Below, piece by piece: positions 7,291-15,660 of a stretch of DNA of 28,950 nt. The DNA is from RGIG8748 sp045646525 (GTDB taxonomy: Bacteria; Bacillota; Clostridia; UMGS1810). The notes under the pieces were generated by a model. It had not been told where the DNA came from. It saw only the letters and a program-made list of their open reading frames with translations, and ran no database searches. The stretch is from the NCBI GenBank assembly GCA_045646525.1, contig JAZRKX010000010.1, positions 1 through 28,950 of the forward strand, read 5' to 3'. The position numbers and the translations under genes were made by a program. Position 1 is the stretch's first letter. Every line of letters begins with the position of its first letter.

Positions 7291-8559
7291 TTATTTGCTT
7301 GTAAGGACCACCTTGGTTTCTTCTTTAACCCAATCTGTACTTACATCAAAGCAATCTGCAATAAATCTTACGGGAACAAGAGTTCTTCCGCCCAATATTC
7401 TTGCAGGGGCATCAAGGGTAATTTCCTCACCGTTTTTGTATGCGATGGTGCTGCCTACTGTAAGCTTAACTGTGGTATCGCCCTTTACTGCTGTAACTGT
7501 GCTTGTAGCTCCGTCCCACTCTACCTTGGCGCCTATAGCTTCAAAAATTGTACGGAGGGGAACAAGTGTTCTGCTGTTTTGTATTACGGGTATCTGGTCG
7601 AATTTGAGCTTTTTGCCGTCTAGGTAAACAGTAATTATTGCAGGCTTTTTGAGCTTTACGAGAAATTCGATATCTTCTCCCGAACCGTCTCTTACACTCA
7701 TGATGCCGTAGCCGTTATCAAATATGGTCTCAAGCTTTGTATTTCCGAACTCATAGGCTTTGCCTGTAACTGTATTTGTAATGCAGGTTGTAAATCTTCT
7801 TAAGTGTTCTACATCCTCGCCGCTTGACCAGTCGAGTTCTCCGCCGTTATTGGTTACCTCGAACATATATCCCAGATTGTAGTCAAAAACATAATAGCTT
7901 ACCTGCGGATTCATGAACACACATTTGCCTGACATGTCATAGTAACCTGCCTCGGCGCCGCTCTTGTAAATAAGTCCGTCGTTGTAAGTTTTGGGATAAA
8001 CAAGAGCACTGTACTCTTCATATGTCATAGGACATCCTTCGGCAAGTGTATATACCTCTTCTCCGTTTGCATCCTTTGACACATATTCAATTTTGATACC
8101 TCTTTCCACAGAGGTATCCATGGTTTCAACACAGATTAAGTCCTTGGTTACTGCATCGCCGTTTACCTCTGCAAGATAGTGCCATGATACCGTCTGGGTA
8201 TCGGAATAGCCCTCCTCGGTGAGTACAAATTTATTTTCTGCATCCTCGGTGAGAAAAGCGGGGAATCCCTCATCTGCAAAGTCTATACTTACATGTTCAA
8301 AAACTTCGCCTGTAAAAGCAGTACGGATTCTTGCACCGTCCTGATATATTCTTATAAGTTCCTTTTCGGGATAATTTGTAATTTCCGAATATACAATTTT
8401 GCCATGGTTTGCCGCCTCAGATGCAGGTACATCTATAATGGGAGAGACAACATCATAAAGTTCGTTCTGAAGTGTGTCTGTAGGAACAGCTTCTGCACAA
8501 ACTGCAAAAGATGATGCAAGCACCATAACAAATACCAATAACGCAATTACCTTTTTCAT
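7291..8559 (-). CDS. Secreted stalk-domain (copper amine oxidase N-like) protein
   Basis: A 422-residue exported protein of unknown role, sitting inside the pyr operon. Residues 1-23 are a signal peptide (MKKVIALLVFVMVLASSFAV, then C-A-E-A). The central ~280 residues are not recognised; they contain acidic, aromatic-rich segments. The C-terminal ~110 residues hold the repeat unit called copper amine oxidase-like N-terminal or stalk domain: VYLDGKKLKFDQIPVI, RTLVPLRTIFEAIGAKVEWD, then LGGRTLVPVRFIADCF. Such domains occur on surface proteins of Clostridia and do not imply oxidase activity. ATG 8559 is chosen because GGAGG stands eight bases upstream. Gaps to pyrE (21 bases) and pyrB (18 bases) imply co-transcription. 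Confidence 0.82.
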   Translation of the reverse strand: MKKVIALLVFVMVLASSFAVCAEAVPTDTLQNELYDVVSPIIDVPASEAANHGKIVYSEITNYPEKELIRIYQDGARIRTAFTGEVFEHVSIDFADEGFPAFLTEDAENKFVLTEEGYSDTQTVSWHYLAEVNGDAVTKDLICVETMDTSVERGIKIEYVSKDANGEEVYTLAEGCPMTYEEYSALVYPKTYNDGLIYKSGAEAGYYDMSGKCVFMNPQVSYYVFDYNLGYMFEVTNNGGELDWSSGEDVEHLRRFTTCITNTVTGKAYEFGNTKLETIFDNGYGIMSVRDGSGEDIEFLVKLKKPAIITVYLDGKKLKFDQIPVIQNSRTLVPLRTIFEAIGAKVEWDGATSTVTAVKGDTTVKLTVGSTIAYKNGEEITLDAPARILGGRTLVPVRFIADCFDVSTDWVKEETKVVLTSK

Positions 8560-8580
8560 TTTTCCATCCTCCAAATTAAA

Positions 8581-9210
8581 TTATTTTATCCAGCTTTCAT
8601 CGGAAGGATTGTTTCTGAATGCTATTAATCTTGCGATGTCCTCTTCTTTGATATATCCGATTTCTGCGGCAACCTCTGCCACTACATCGAAGTTTGTAAG
8701 ACTTACATTTTTTACATCTGCTTCCTTAAGTCTTTCTATACCCTTTTTCATACCGTAGGTGTATATAGATACTATACCGAGTACCTCTGCTCCTGCCTCA
8801 CGGAGTACATTTACAACCTCTATAACGCTTCCGCCTGTGGAGATAAGGTCTTCCACTACAACTACTTTCTGACCTTTTTCGAGCTTACCCTCAATCTGAT
8901 TGCCTCTGCCGTGGTCCTTGGACGAGCTTCTTACATAACCCATGGGGAGTCCCATAATATGAGCTGTGATTGCCGCATGAGCTATACCTGCTGTGGATGT
9001 GCCCATGAGCACCTCGCACTCGGGATATTCTCTCTTTATGGTCTGGGCAAGTCCGTTTTCCACATCGTCTCTTACCTTGGGGCTTGTAAGGGTTAATCTG
9101 TTGTCGCAATATACAGGGCTCTTGATACCGCTTGCCCATGTAAAAGGCTCCTCAGGTCGAAGAAAAACCGCTCCTATTGAAAGTAAATCCTTAGCTATTA
9201 ATTTTTCCAT
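8581..9210 (-). CDS. pyrE: Orotate phosphoribosyltransferase
   Basis: Transfers orotate to PRPP to give orotidine monophosphate. 209 residues. The PRPP-binding loop VVVVEDLISTGGS is near residue 116, and the flexible catalytic loop region YVRSSSKDHGRGNQIEG just before it holds the Lys and His used in catalysis. The N terminus LLSIGAVFLRPEEPFTWASG is typical of the longer Firmicutes form. The ATG at 9210 shares one base with the pyrF stop (TAATG), with GGGAGG nine bases upstream, so translation is probably coupled to pyrF. Confidence 0.97.
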   Translation of the reverse strand: MEKLIAKDLLSIGAVFLRPEEPFTWASGIKSPVYCDNRLTLTSPKVRDDVENGLAQTIKREYPECEVLMGTSTAGIAHAAITAHIMGLPMGYVRSSSKDHGRGNQIEGKLEKGQKVVVVEDLISTGGSVIEVVNVLREAGAEVLGIVSIYTYGMKKGIERLKEADVKNVSLTNFDVVAEVAAEIGYIKEEDIARLIAFRNNPSDESWIK

Positions 9211-9917
9211 TAGTTTATACCTCCCAAAAATTCTTTAACACATCTTCTGTATGCTGCAACAGGGTCATCTGCTGCGGTAATAGGTCTTCCTACCACTATG
9301 TAATCCGAGCCGATTTCTCTTGCCTTTTCGGGTGTGGTAACTCTCTTCTGGTCGCCCACATCGCCGTCTGCAAATCTTACACCGGGGGTAACGGTATAGA
9401 AATCCTTGCCGCACTTTTCCTTAACGATGGATGCCTCAAGAGGTGAGCATACCACACCGTCGAGTCCTGCCAATTTGGCATTGTTTGCATAGTGTGCCAC
9501 TACATCTGCGATGTTTTCATTTATAAGCAGGTCTCTTTCCATAACCTCCTGACTTGTAGAGGTAAGCTGTGTTACCGCAAGAAGTATCGGTCTTGTGCCG
9601 TCCTCACGGGTAAGACCCTCCAGTGCTGCCTCCATCATGGGTATTGTACCCGATGCGTGAAGATTGCACATATCAACATCAAGATTGGAAAGCACGCTCA
9701 TTGCCTTTTTTACAGTATTGGGAATATCGTGAAGCTTCAAATCGAGGAATATCTTGTGTCCTCTCTTTTTGATTTCCTTTACAATATTGGGACCTGCCGC
9801 ATAAAAAAGCTCCATTCCCACCTTAAGATAAGGCTTCTCCTCCTTGAATAAATCAAGGAAATTAAAAAGCGCCTCCTCACTTGCAAAATCGCAAGCTATA
9901 ATTACATCCTTTGCCAT
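9210..9917 (-). CDS. pyrF: Orotidine 5'-phosphate decarboxylase
   Basis: Decarboxylates OMP to UMP, the last step of the pathway. 235 residues. MAKDVIIACDFASEEAL is the usual start; the catalytic tetrad motif DLKLHDIPNTV lies near residue 60; TPGVRFADGDVGDQKR and VVGRPI near the C terminus bind phosphate. An in-frame upstream extension to 10004 exists but lies wholly inside pyrD and lacks family similarity, so ATG 9917 is taken. It overlaps the pyrD stop by one base (TAATG). Confidence 0.97.
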   Translation of the reverse strand: MAKDVIIACDFASEEALFNFLDLFKEEKPYLKVGMELFYAAGPNIVKEIKKRGHKIFLDLKLHDIPNTVKKAMSVLSNLDVDMCNLHASGTIPMMEAALEGLTREDGTRPILLAVTQLTSTSQEVMERDLLINENIADVVAHYANNAKLAGLDGVVCSPLEASIVKEKCGKDFYTVTPGVRFADGDVGDQKRVTTPEKAREIGSDYIVVGRPITAADDPVAAYRRCVKEFLGGIN

Positions 9918-10828
9918 TAGTGAGCACCTCCGATTATATCTTTTAAATTTGAAATTCCATACTTTTTCATAACTCTGGGTAAATCCTCTATAATATCCTT
10001 GCATGCATAAGGATTTACAAGATTTTGCGCACCCACCTGCACAGCCGAAGCGCCTGCAAGCATGATTTCTATAACATCCTCGGCAGAAGCTACACCGCCC
10101 ATGCCGATGATTGGAATTTTTACTGCGTCATATACCTGATACACCATTCTTACTGCAACAGGGAAGATGGCGCTTCCCGAAAAACCGCCCATTTTATTTG
10201 CTATAACAGGCTTTTTGGTCTTTAAATCTATGCGCATACCCATGAGGGTATTTATAAGGCTTATTCCGTCGGCACCTGCGTCCTCGCAAGCCTTGGCTAT
10301 AGAGACAATGTCTGTAACATTGGGACTTAGCTTTATGTAAACAGGCTTTGTTGTAACAGACTTTACCGCCCTTGTTACCGCCGCCGCAGACTCGGGCTCA
10401 GTACCAAAACTCATGCCGCCGTTGTGCACATTGGGACAGCTTACATTTACCTCTATTATACCTACCGATTCTTCCTTATCTATCCTCTCGCATGAGTAGG
10501 CATATTCATCGATGGAAAAACCGCTTATGTTTGCAATTACCTTTTTATTAAAGCATTTTTTAAGCTTGGGAAGTTCCTCGGATATGACCTTGTCAATACC
10601 GGGATTCTGAAGTCCCACCGAGTTTATCATACCCGATGAGCACTCTGCAATACGGGGCGTGGGATTTCCGAACCGTGGCTCTTTGGTAGTGCCCTTAAAG
10701 GAGAATGTACCCAGTACATTGATATCGTAAAGCTCTGCGAATTCATATCCGAATCCAAAGGTACCGCTTGCGGGAATGACGGGATTATCGAGCTCCCATC
10801 CGCTTAAACTCACCTTGGTATCTACCAT
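9917..10828 (-). CDS. pyrD: Dihydroorotate dehydrogenase 1B, catalytic subunit
   Basis: Oxidises dihydroorotate to orotate with FMN; electrons pass through PyrK to NAD+. 303 residues. Class 1B is shown by the active-site cysteine in EVNVSCPNVHNGG and by the neighbouring pyrK. Further landmarks are NPVIPASGTFGFG near the N terminus, KLSPNVTD, and the FMN phosphate region IIGMGGVASAEDVIE. The ATG at 10828 overlaps the end of pyrK by seven bases; GGAGG is seven bases upstream. Confidence 0.97.
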   Translation of the reverse strand: MVDTKVSLSGWELDNPVIPASGTFGFGYEFAELYDINVLGTFSFKGTTKEPRFGNPTPRIAECSSGMINSVGLQNPGIDKVISEELPKLKKCFNKKVIANISGFSIDEYAYSCERIDKEESVGIIEVNVSCPNVHNGGMSFGTEPESAAAVTRAVKSVTTKPVYIKLSPNVTDIVSIAKACEDAGADGISLINTLMGMRIDLKTKKPVIANKMGGFSGSAIFPVAVRMVYQVYDAVKIPIIGMGGVASAEDVIEIMLAGASAVQVGAQNLVNPYACKDIIEDLPRVMKKYGISNLKDIIGGAH

Positions 10829-11553
10829 ATTATCTCCTCCCTTTCAAGAACGGGTCCGTCCTTGCAGATTCTCTTGTTTCCGTACTTGGTCTTGCAGCTG
10901 CAACCCATACAAGCACCGAAACCGCAGCCCATACGCTCCTCGAAGCTGTACTGACCGCTTGTGTTTGCGATAGCCTCTATCGCCTTGAACATCGACATGG
11001 GTCCGCATGTATAGAAATAATCATAGTCCAGATTCTTCATGACATCTGTTACAAAGCCCTTTGTACCCATAGAGCCGTCGGCAGTTGCCACATGTACATC
11101 TGCACCGAGTTTATTAAATTCATCGGCAAAAAACACTTCTTCTTTGGTATTAAATCCAAGTATCACGCTTACATCTTTGCCCTCGGATATCAGCCTTTTT
11201 GCAAGGTTGTACATAGGCGGTACGCCTACGCCTCCTCCTATAAGCAGGGGTTTTTGTCCGCTTTTTGAGGTGTCAAAGCCGTTGCCGAGTCCTGTAAGTA
11301 TATCTAACTTAAAGCCGCCTCCAAGCTCTGCCATGTACTCTGTACCCTTGCCTACTACCTTGTATATAAGGGTAAGGGAATTATCGTCATAATCGCATAC
11401 AGATATGGGACGCCTTAAATAAAAGCCCTCAAGCTTAATGTTTACAAACTGACCGGGTGCGGTTATGTCCGATGTGTCGCCCGAAAGCTTTAAAAGAAAC
11501 ACATCTTTTGCTATTTTTTCATTGCTTTCTATTGTAAATACCGTCTGTTTCAT
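10822..11553 (-). CDS. pyrK: Dihydroorotate dehydrogenase electron transfer subunit
   Basis: FAD and [2Fe-2S] partner of PyrD that passes electrons to NAD+. 243 residues with this start. FAD-binding RRPISVCDYDD is near residue 50, the NAD region is LLIGGGVGVPPMYNLAKRL, and the cluster cysteines are in ERMGCGFGACMGCSCKTKYG plus the Cys of RICKDGPV. Two tandem ATGs exist (11556 and 11553). The second is preferred because the GGAGG is only three bases before the first but six before the second. The start overlaps the pyrC stop (ATGA-type overlap). Confidence 0.96.
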   Translation of the reverse strand: MKQTVFTIESNEKIAKDVFLLKLSGDTSDITAPGQFVNIKLEGFYLRRPISVCDYDDNSLTLIYKVVGKGTEYMAELGGGFKLDILTGLGNGFDTSKSGQKPLLIGGGVGVPPMYNLAKRLISEGKDVSVILGFNTKEEVFFADEFNKLGADVHVATADGSMGTKGFVTDVMKNLDYDYFYTCGPMSMFKAIEAIANTSGQYSFEERMGCGFGACMGCSCKTKYGNKRICKDGPVLEREEIIW

Positions 11554-12806
11554 CATATACCTCCGTACACCATATTACCATCGCACACGGTATATATACA
11601 CTTGCCGTATACCTTCATATCGTTAAACGGTGTGCTCTTGCCCATTGACAAAAAGTCATCTTTGGAAATGGTGTATTCTTCGTCTAAGTTAAATACAGTA
11701 AAGTTTGCCCTGGCACCGACCTCAAGTATGGTGTCTATACCAAATCTTTCTGATGGAGTTTTGCTCATAAGCTCTATGAGCTTGTCCATGGTTATAATCC
11801 CCTCTTTTACAAGCTTTGTATAAAGCACGGGAAAGGCTGTCTCTATGCCGACTATACCGTTTAAGCTTAAGAGTCCTTTGCTTTTTTCCTCTGCGCTGTG
11901 AGGAGCGTGGTCGGTGGCAATCATATCTATGGTACCGTCCTTTATGCCCTCTATGAGTGCAAGGCGGTCCTCCTCGCTTCTTATGGGAGGATTCATCTTG
12001 AAGCCGCCGTCCTCTTTTAAATCCTTGTCGGAGAATACAAGGTAATGCGGACCTGTTTCACATGTGATATCTACTCCCTCTGCCTTTGCCTTGCGGATGA
12101 TTTCTACCGTCTCCTTGCATGACACATGGCACACATGATAGGATACCCCGCTTTTCTTAACAAGCTCTATATCCCTTGCCACAGGGCCCCACTCACTTTC
12201 GGAGCATATGCCCTTATGACCGTGCTCTCTTGCGTACTTTCCGTCGTGTATATATCCTCCGTCAAGAAGTGATTCATCTTCGCAATGAGCGGATATTATC
12301 CTGCCAAGCTCTTTTGCCTTTTTCATGGCATTTAGCATCATATCTTCACATTGTACGCCCTTACCGTCATCGGAAAAGCCTATTACATTAGGTGCCATAG
12401 CATCCATATCCGAAAGTTCACTGCCCTTTTGCCCTACGGTAATTGAACCGAACGGATAAACCCTTATGGAAGCATCGCGCTCTATGATATCAAGCTGGGC
12501 TTTCAGGTTATCCATACTGTCGGGCACAGGATTTAAGTTGGGCATGGAGCAAACTGCCGTATAGCCTCCCCTTGCCGATGCAAGCGTGCCTGTGCGTATG
12601 GTCTCCTTATACGAAAAACCGGGCTCTCTAAGATGCACATGGACATCCGTAAACCCGGGAAAAATATATAAATTATCAAGATAGTACACCTTATCTGCCT
12701 TGGAAACATCTATATCCTTACAAATATCAACTATAACAGAATCGGACATGAGTAAATCCGATTTGCCAAAGCCGTGTATATAAGCATTCTTAAATAATGT
12801 TTTCAT
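11553..12806 (-). CDS. pyrC: Dihydroorotase
   Basis: Cyclises carbamoyl-aspartate to dihydroorotate. 417 residues, the class I long form. Zinc ligands are visible in DVHVHLREPG (about residues 57-66), in SAHCED and HVCHVSCKETV, and the catalytic Asp in ATDHAPHS. The first gene of the pyr operon, read from the promoter at 12838-12867. ATG 12806 has GAGGAG seven bases upstream. No carAB is present in the window, so carbamoyl phosphate comes from a locus elsewhere. Confidence 0.96.
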   Translation of the reverse strand: MKTLFKNAYIHGFGKSDLLMSDSVIVDICKDIDVSKADKVYYLDNLYIFPGFTDVHVHLREPGFSYKETIRTGTLASARGGYTAVCSMPNLNPVPDSMDNLKAQLDIIERDASIRVYPFGSITVGQKGSELSDMDAMAPNVIGFSDDGKGVQCEDMMLNAMKKAKELGRIISAHCEDESLLDGGYIHDGKYAREHGHKGICSESEWGPVARDIELVKKSGVSYHVCHVSCKETVEIIRKAKAEGVDITCETGPHYLVFSDKDLKEDGGFKMNPPIRSEEDRLALIEGIKDGTIDMIATDHAPHSAEEKSKGLLSLNGIVGIETAFPVLYTKLVKEGIITMDKLIELMSKTPSERFGIDTILEVGARANFTVFNLDEEYTISKDDFLSMGKSTPFNDMKVYGKCIYTVCDGNMVYGGI

Positions 12807-12837
12807 AAGTTGTCTCCTCTCTGTTACAGTTATAATA

Positions 12838-12867
12838 ATTATACCATTTAATAAGGCAGGTTGTCAA
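12838..12867 (-). promoter_or_regulatory. Strong promoter of the pyr operon
   Basis: Minus strand TTGACA (12862-12867) and TATAAT (12838-12843) with an 18-base spacer, both boxes perfect. Transcription would start near 12831, leaving a leader of about 25 bases, too short for a PyrR-type attenuator. Confidence 0.85.
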
Positions 12868-12884
12868 CCGATGATGGTAATAAA

Positions 12885-12921
12885 AACACCTTCAAAGAGT
12901 ATCGCACTTCTTGAAGGTGTT
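12885..12921 (-). terminator. Terminator of the nagB-nagA operon
   Basis: An 11-bp perfect stem AACACCTTCAA/TTGAAGGTGTT (12885-12895 with 12911-12921), loop about 15 bases, followed on the minus strand by TTTTTATTA. It stands seven bases after the nagA stop and about 18 bases upstream of the pyr -35 box. Confidence 0.8.
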
Positions 12922-12927
12922 CCCCTT

Positions 12928-14076
12928 TTATTTTGCTATAATAACATTTTTAACATTGATATCATCATCAAATATAACGATATCCGCATCGTAGCCTTTT
13001 TTGAGACTTCCTTTGTTTTCAAGATTCATTATCCTTGCGGGAATCTGTGTTATCATTTTCACAGCTTCGGTAAGCGGTATGCCTGCCCTCTTAACACAGG
13101 TGCGCACAAGAACATTGCTTGTAGCAATACTTCCTGCAAATGCAGTTCTGTCGGCAAGCTTTGCCACACCGTCTTCTATGATATATGGCATATTGCCGTT
13201 TTCACAGGACTCATTTTCTATGCTCTTAAGTCCCCCGTGGCGTATGGCATCTGTTACAAGACACATATGCTCGGGACCTTTGAACTTGTACACAAGCTTT
13301 AAAAGCTCGGGTGGAAGATGGCATCCGTCTGCAATGGTCTCCACATCTATATCGTCATAGAGATATGCAGTTTCTATTACGCCAAGCACTCTGAAGCCGC
13401 TCTCTCTTGTGATGGTGGATGTGCAGGAATAAAGATGTGTTATAAGCTTCATTCCGCCCTCGTAGGCTTCTTTCATATAAGGATACTTGGCATCGGTATG
13501 ACCTGCAGATGCTACAACTCCCTTTGATGTCAAAAAGTCAAGAAATTCCTTAGAGCCTTGGAGTTCGGGAGCATAGTCCCATCTTTTTATGATATCAGAA
13601 TAGAGGCTGTACAGTTCTTCGTACTCCTCGGGATTGGGTGTGCGTATATATGATGGGTCTTGAGCGCCCGATTGTGCAGGGGAAAAATACGGTCCCTCAA
13701 GGTGAGCGCCATATATATGAGGCATTATATCCTCATCGTCCTTGCAGACTTTGAGAACTTCGAGAGCCTTTTTGGTCTTGGCATTGTCATAAGCGGAAAG
13801 TGTGGGGTAAATGGTGGTTGTGCCGTTTACCGCATGGATATTTGCCGCCTCCTTTATTGCCTCTTTTGTAGCGTCTACAAATTCGTAGCCCGCACCGCCG
13901 TGCACATGGATGTCTATAAATCCGGGGGAAACATAATTGCCCTCGGCATCTATTTCATCGTCAAATGGAAGTTCATCGGGTGTGACATCCAGAATTTTGC
14001 CGTCTTCTATGTATACATATGCATCGGCAATGCTGTCGGAAAGAACTACCCGTCCATTTTTTATTCTTGTAATCAT
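12928..14076 (-). CDS. nagA: N-acetylglucosamine-6-phosphate deacetylase
   Basis: Removes the acetyl group of GlcNAc-6-phosphate to give glucosamine-6-phosphate. 382 residues of the amidohydrolase fold. Metal and substrate motifs: PGFIDIHVHGGAGYEFVDAT (about 52-71), AHLEGPYFSP, GHTDAKY, a His in ITHLYSCTS, IADGCHLPPELL, and the catalytic Asp in LVTDAIRHGG. AFAGSIATSN is the usual C-terminal landmark. ATG 14076 follows GGAG by eight bases and lies nine bases after the nagB stop. It receives product from the kinase/MurQ route encoded about 7 kb away and feeds NagB. Confidence 0.95.
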   Translation of the reverse strand: MITRIKNGRVVLSDSIADAYVYIEDGKILDVTPDELPFDDEIDAEGNYVSPGFIDIHVHGGAGYEFVDATKEAIKEAANIHAVNGTTTIYPTLSAYDNAKTKKALEVLKVCKDDEDIMPHIYGAHLEGPYFSPAQSGAQDPSYIRTPNPEEYEELYSLYSDIIKRWDYAPELQGSKEFLDFLTSKGVVASAGHTDAKYPYMKEAYEGGMKLITHLYSCTSTITRESGFRVLGVIETAYLYDDIDVETIADGCHLPPELLKLVYKFKGPEHMCLVTDAIRHGGLKSIENESCENGNMPYIIEDGVAKLADRTAFAGSIATSNVLVRTCVKRAGIPLTEAVKMITQIPARIMNLENKGSLKKGYDADIVIFDDDINVKNVIIAK

Positions 14077-14085
14077 GCTTTTCTC

Positions 14086-14847
14086 CTACAGTAACTTACT
14101 ACCGCTATCGGGGTCGCAATACATAACTGCGTTATCATGTGTTCTCATGATTGTAGCGGGAAGGTCCTCGTTTATATCATTATTTACTGTTTTATATACG
14201 GCATCTGCCTTTGTAGCGGCAGGAACTGTACAGAAAAGATAATCTGCATTAAAGAGTGTGGGTACTGTAAGGGTAAGTGCATACTCGGGTACATCGTCTA
14301 TCTTTGCAAAGCAACCATCATTAACCTGCTGCTGTCTGCAAACTTCATCAAGAGCAACTTTCTTTATTACTTCCTTGTCATTGAAATCTGCAACCCAGGG
14401 GTCGTTGAAAGCAATGTGTCCGTTTTCGCCGATACCAAGGCATACGATGTCTATGGGATTGTCGGCTATAAGCTTGGTATAGCGTGCACAGGTTTCTTCG
14501 GGTGTTTCGCCCTCGGCATAGATATAGTTTACACTCTTAAAGGGAAGAAGTCCGAAAATTCTGTCTCTTAAGAAATTACCGAATCCCTGAGGTGCTTCGG
14601 GGCTTAAGCCTATGTATTCGTCCATGTGGAATGCATTTACACAGCTCCAGTCGATATCCTTATCGCCGACAAGTGTTGCAAGAGTTTCGTTCTGCGAGGG
14701 TGCTGCGGCAAATATCATGTTTACTTCGCCCTTTGAGGCAATGAGTTCCTTGATTTTCGCTGCAGCTTCTGTGCCTGCTGCCTTGCCCATTTCGTCTCTG
14801 GAATCAAAGATTTTTACTGTAAGCTTGTCTTTTACTATTGTTTTCAT
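14086..14847 (-). CDS. nagB: Glucosamine-6-phosphate deaminase
   Basis: Converts glucosamine-6-phosphate to fructose-6-phosphate and ammonia, linking amino sugars to glycolysis. 253 residues. Landmarks are FAAAPSQNETL (phosphate site), FHMDEYIGLSPEAPQGFGNF, and CLGIGENGHIAFNDP with the catalytic His and Asp region. ATG 14847 is chosen because GGGAGA ends seven bases upstream; two further in-frame ATGs at 14862 and 14853 precede it but have no ribosome binding site. It is the first gene of the nagB-nagA unit and diverges from the IIA gene. Confidence 0.94.
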   Translation of the reverse strand: MKTIVKDKLTVKIFDSRDEMGKAAGTEAAAKIKELIASKGEVNMIFAAAPSQNETLATLVGDKDIDWSCVNAFHMDEYIGLSPEAPQGFGNFLRDRIFGLLPFKSVNYIYAEGETPEETCARYTKLIADNPIDIVCLGIGENGHIAFNDPWVADFNDKEVIKKVALDEVCRQQQVNDGCFAKIDDVPEYALTLTVPTLFNADYLFCTVPAATKADAVYKTVNNDINEDLPATIMRTHDNAVMYCDPDSGSKLL

Positions 14848-14892
14848 TTTCATTTCTCCCATATTATATCTTAGAATATTGCTTATGTTTAT

Positions 14893-14901
14893 ATTTTATC
14901 A
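14893..14901 (-). promoter_or_regulatory. Possible extended -10 promoter of nagB
   Basis: Minus strand TGATAAAAT matches an extended -10 (TG, one base, TAAAAT). No clear -35 box is seen 17 bases upstream. The start point would be near 14887, about 40 bases before the nagB ATG. Confidence 0.35.
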
Positions 14902-14923
14902 CAAGTTGCGCATGATAGATTAT

Positions 14924-14953
14924 CAAATATTGCGAAACGCATTGCAAATATTG
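14924..14953. promoter_or_regulatory. Candidate operator between nagB and the IIA gene
   Basis: Two exact copies of CAAATATTG (14924-14932 and 14945-14953) start 21 bases apart, two helical turns, and flank a central inverted repeat TGCG-AAA-CGCA (14931-14941). The array lies upstream of the nagB -10 and near where a -35 box for the IIA gene would fall. It looks like a cooperative repressor site for an amino-sugar regulator; the protein is not known. Confidence 0.45.
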
Positions 14954-15015
14954 TGTTTTTATTTTTATGTGTAATTACGGCAATTAAAACAAATACTATT
15001 AGCGGAGGTTATGTT

Positions 15016-15480
15016 ATGAAAAATAATTGTGAAGTAATATACGCATTTGCAGAGGGAAATACCGTTGAACTGCGCAAAGTAAAGGATGAGGTGTTTGCCT
15101 CTCACACTCTGGGCAAGGGAGTGGCAATTAAGCCGAGCGGCAATATCCTGTACGCGCCCTGCAACGGAAAAGTTGAAACTGTGGCAGACACAAGCCACGC
15201 CCTCACCATGAATACAGAGGGCGGTGCACAGCTTCTGCTACATGTTGGCATAGATACTGTAAACTTAAGAGGAACATTCTTTGATGCCAAGGTAAAACCC
15301 GGCAAAACCGTAAAAAAGGGCGATAAGCTCATAGAATTCCAAAGGGACAAAATTGAATTCGAGGGCTATGATACAACCATATGCCTTGCAGTATGCAACA
15401 CCGACGAATACGAACGAATGGAAATAACAGACAAAAGCGAAGTAACAAAAGATGATATACTAATAACCCTGTGCAAGTAA
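15016..15480 (+). CDS. Stand-alone PTS glucose-family IIA protein
   Basis: A 154-residue cytoplasmic phosphocarrier of the EIIA-Glc family, which takes phosphate from HPr and gives it to a IIB domain. The phosphorylated histidine sits in LLLHVGIDTVNLRG, and the partner histidine in DTSHALTM. PGKTVKKGDKLIEF is the usual third landmark. GGAGG at 15004-15008 is seven bases before the ATG, which fixes the start; an upstream in-frame extension is non-coding. It diverges from nagB-nagA and has its own terminator. No IIBC partner is in the window, so it probably serves one or several permeases elsewhere; the location suggests GlcNAc or glucosamine uptake. Confidence 0.92.
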   Translation: MKNNCEVIYAFAEGNTVELRKVKDEVFASHTLGKGVAIKPSGNILYAPCNGKVETVADTSHALTMNTEGGAQLLLHVGIDTVNLRGTFFDAKVKPGKTVKKGDKLIEFQRDKIEFEGYDTTICLAVCNTDEYERMEITDKSEVTKDDILITLCK

Positions 15481-15482
15481 AG

Positions 15483-15506
15483 AAGGCGGAAACCCCGCCT
15501 TTTTTA
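15483..15506 (+). terminator. Terminator of the IIA gene
   Basis: Stem AAGGCGG/CCGCCTT (15483-15489 with 15495-15501), 5-base loop, followed by a run of Ts. It begins two bases after the stop codon. Confidence 0.85.
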
Positions 15507-15566
15507 TTTGGAAAAATTTGAGGGTTGATATATCCGACACAGGTGTTGTATGATTGTAGCTGTTGG

Positions 15567-15595
15567 TTGACATAATATCAAAACATCTCTATACG
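15567..15595 (+). promoter_or_regulatory. Promoter of the SLH protein gene
   Basis: TTGACA (15567-15572) and TATACG (15590-15595) with a 17-base spacer. Start near 15602, giving a leader of roughly 60 bases before the GTG at 15661. Confidence 0.65.
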
Positions 15596-15660
15596 GGTAG
15601 CAATTTACAGGGGTGTTTTTAAACTTATGTAAACTAATTAAACTACAAGGAGGATTTAAA

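Noticed and set aside
12885..12921. Hairpin near the pyr promoter as a PyrR attenuator
   Set aside because: It is upstream of the promoter boxes and just after the nagA stop, so it ends the nag transcript.
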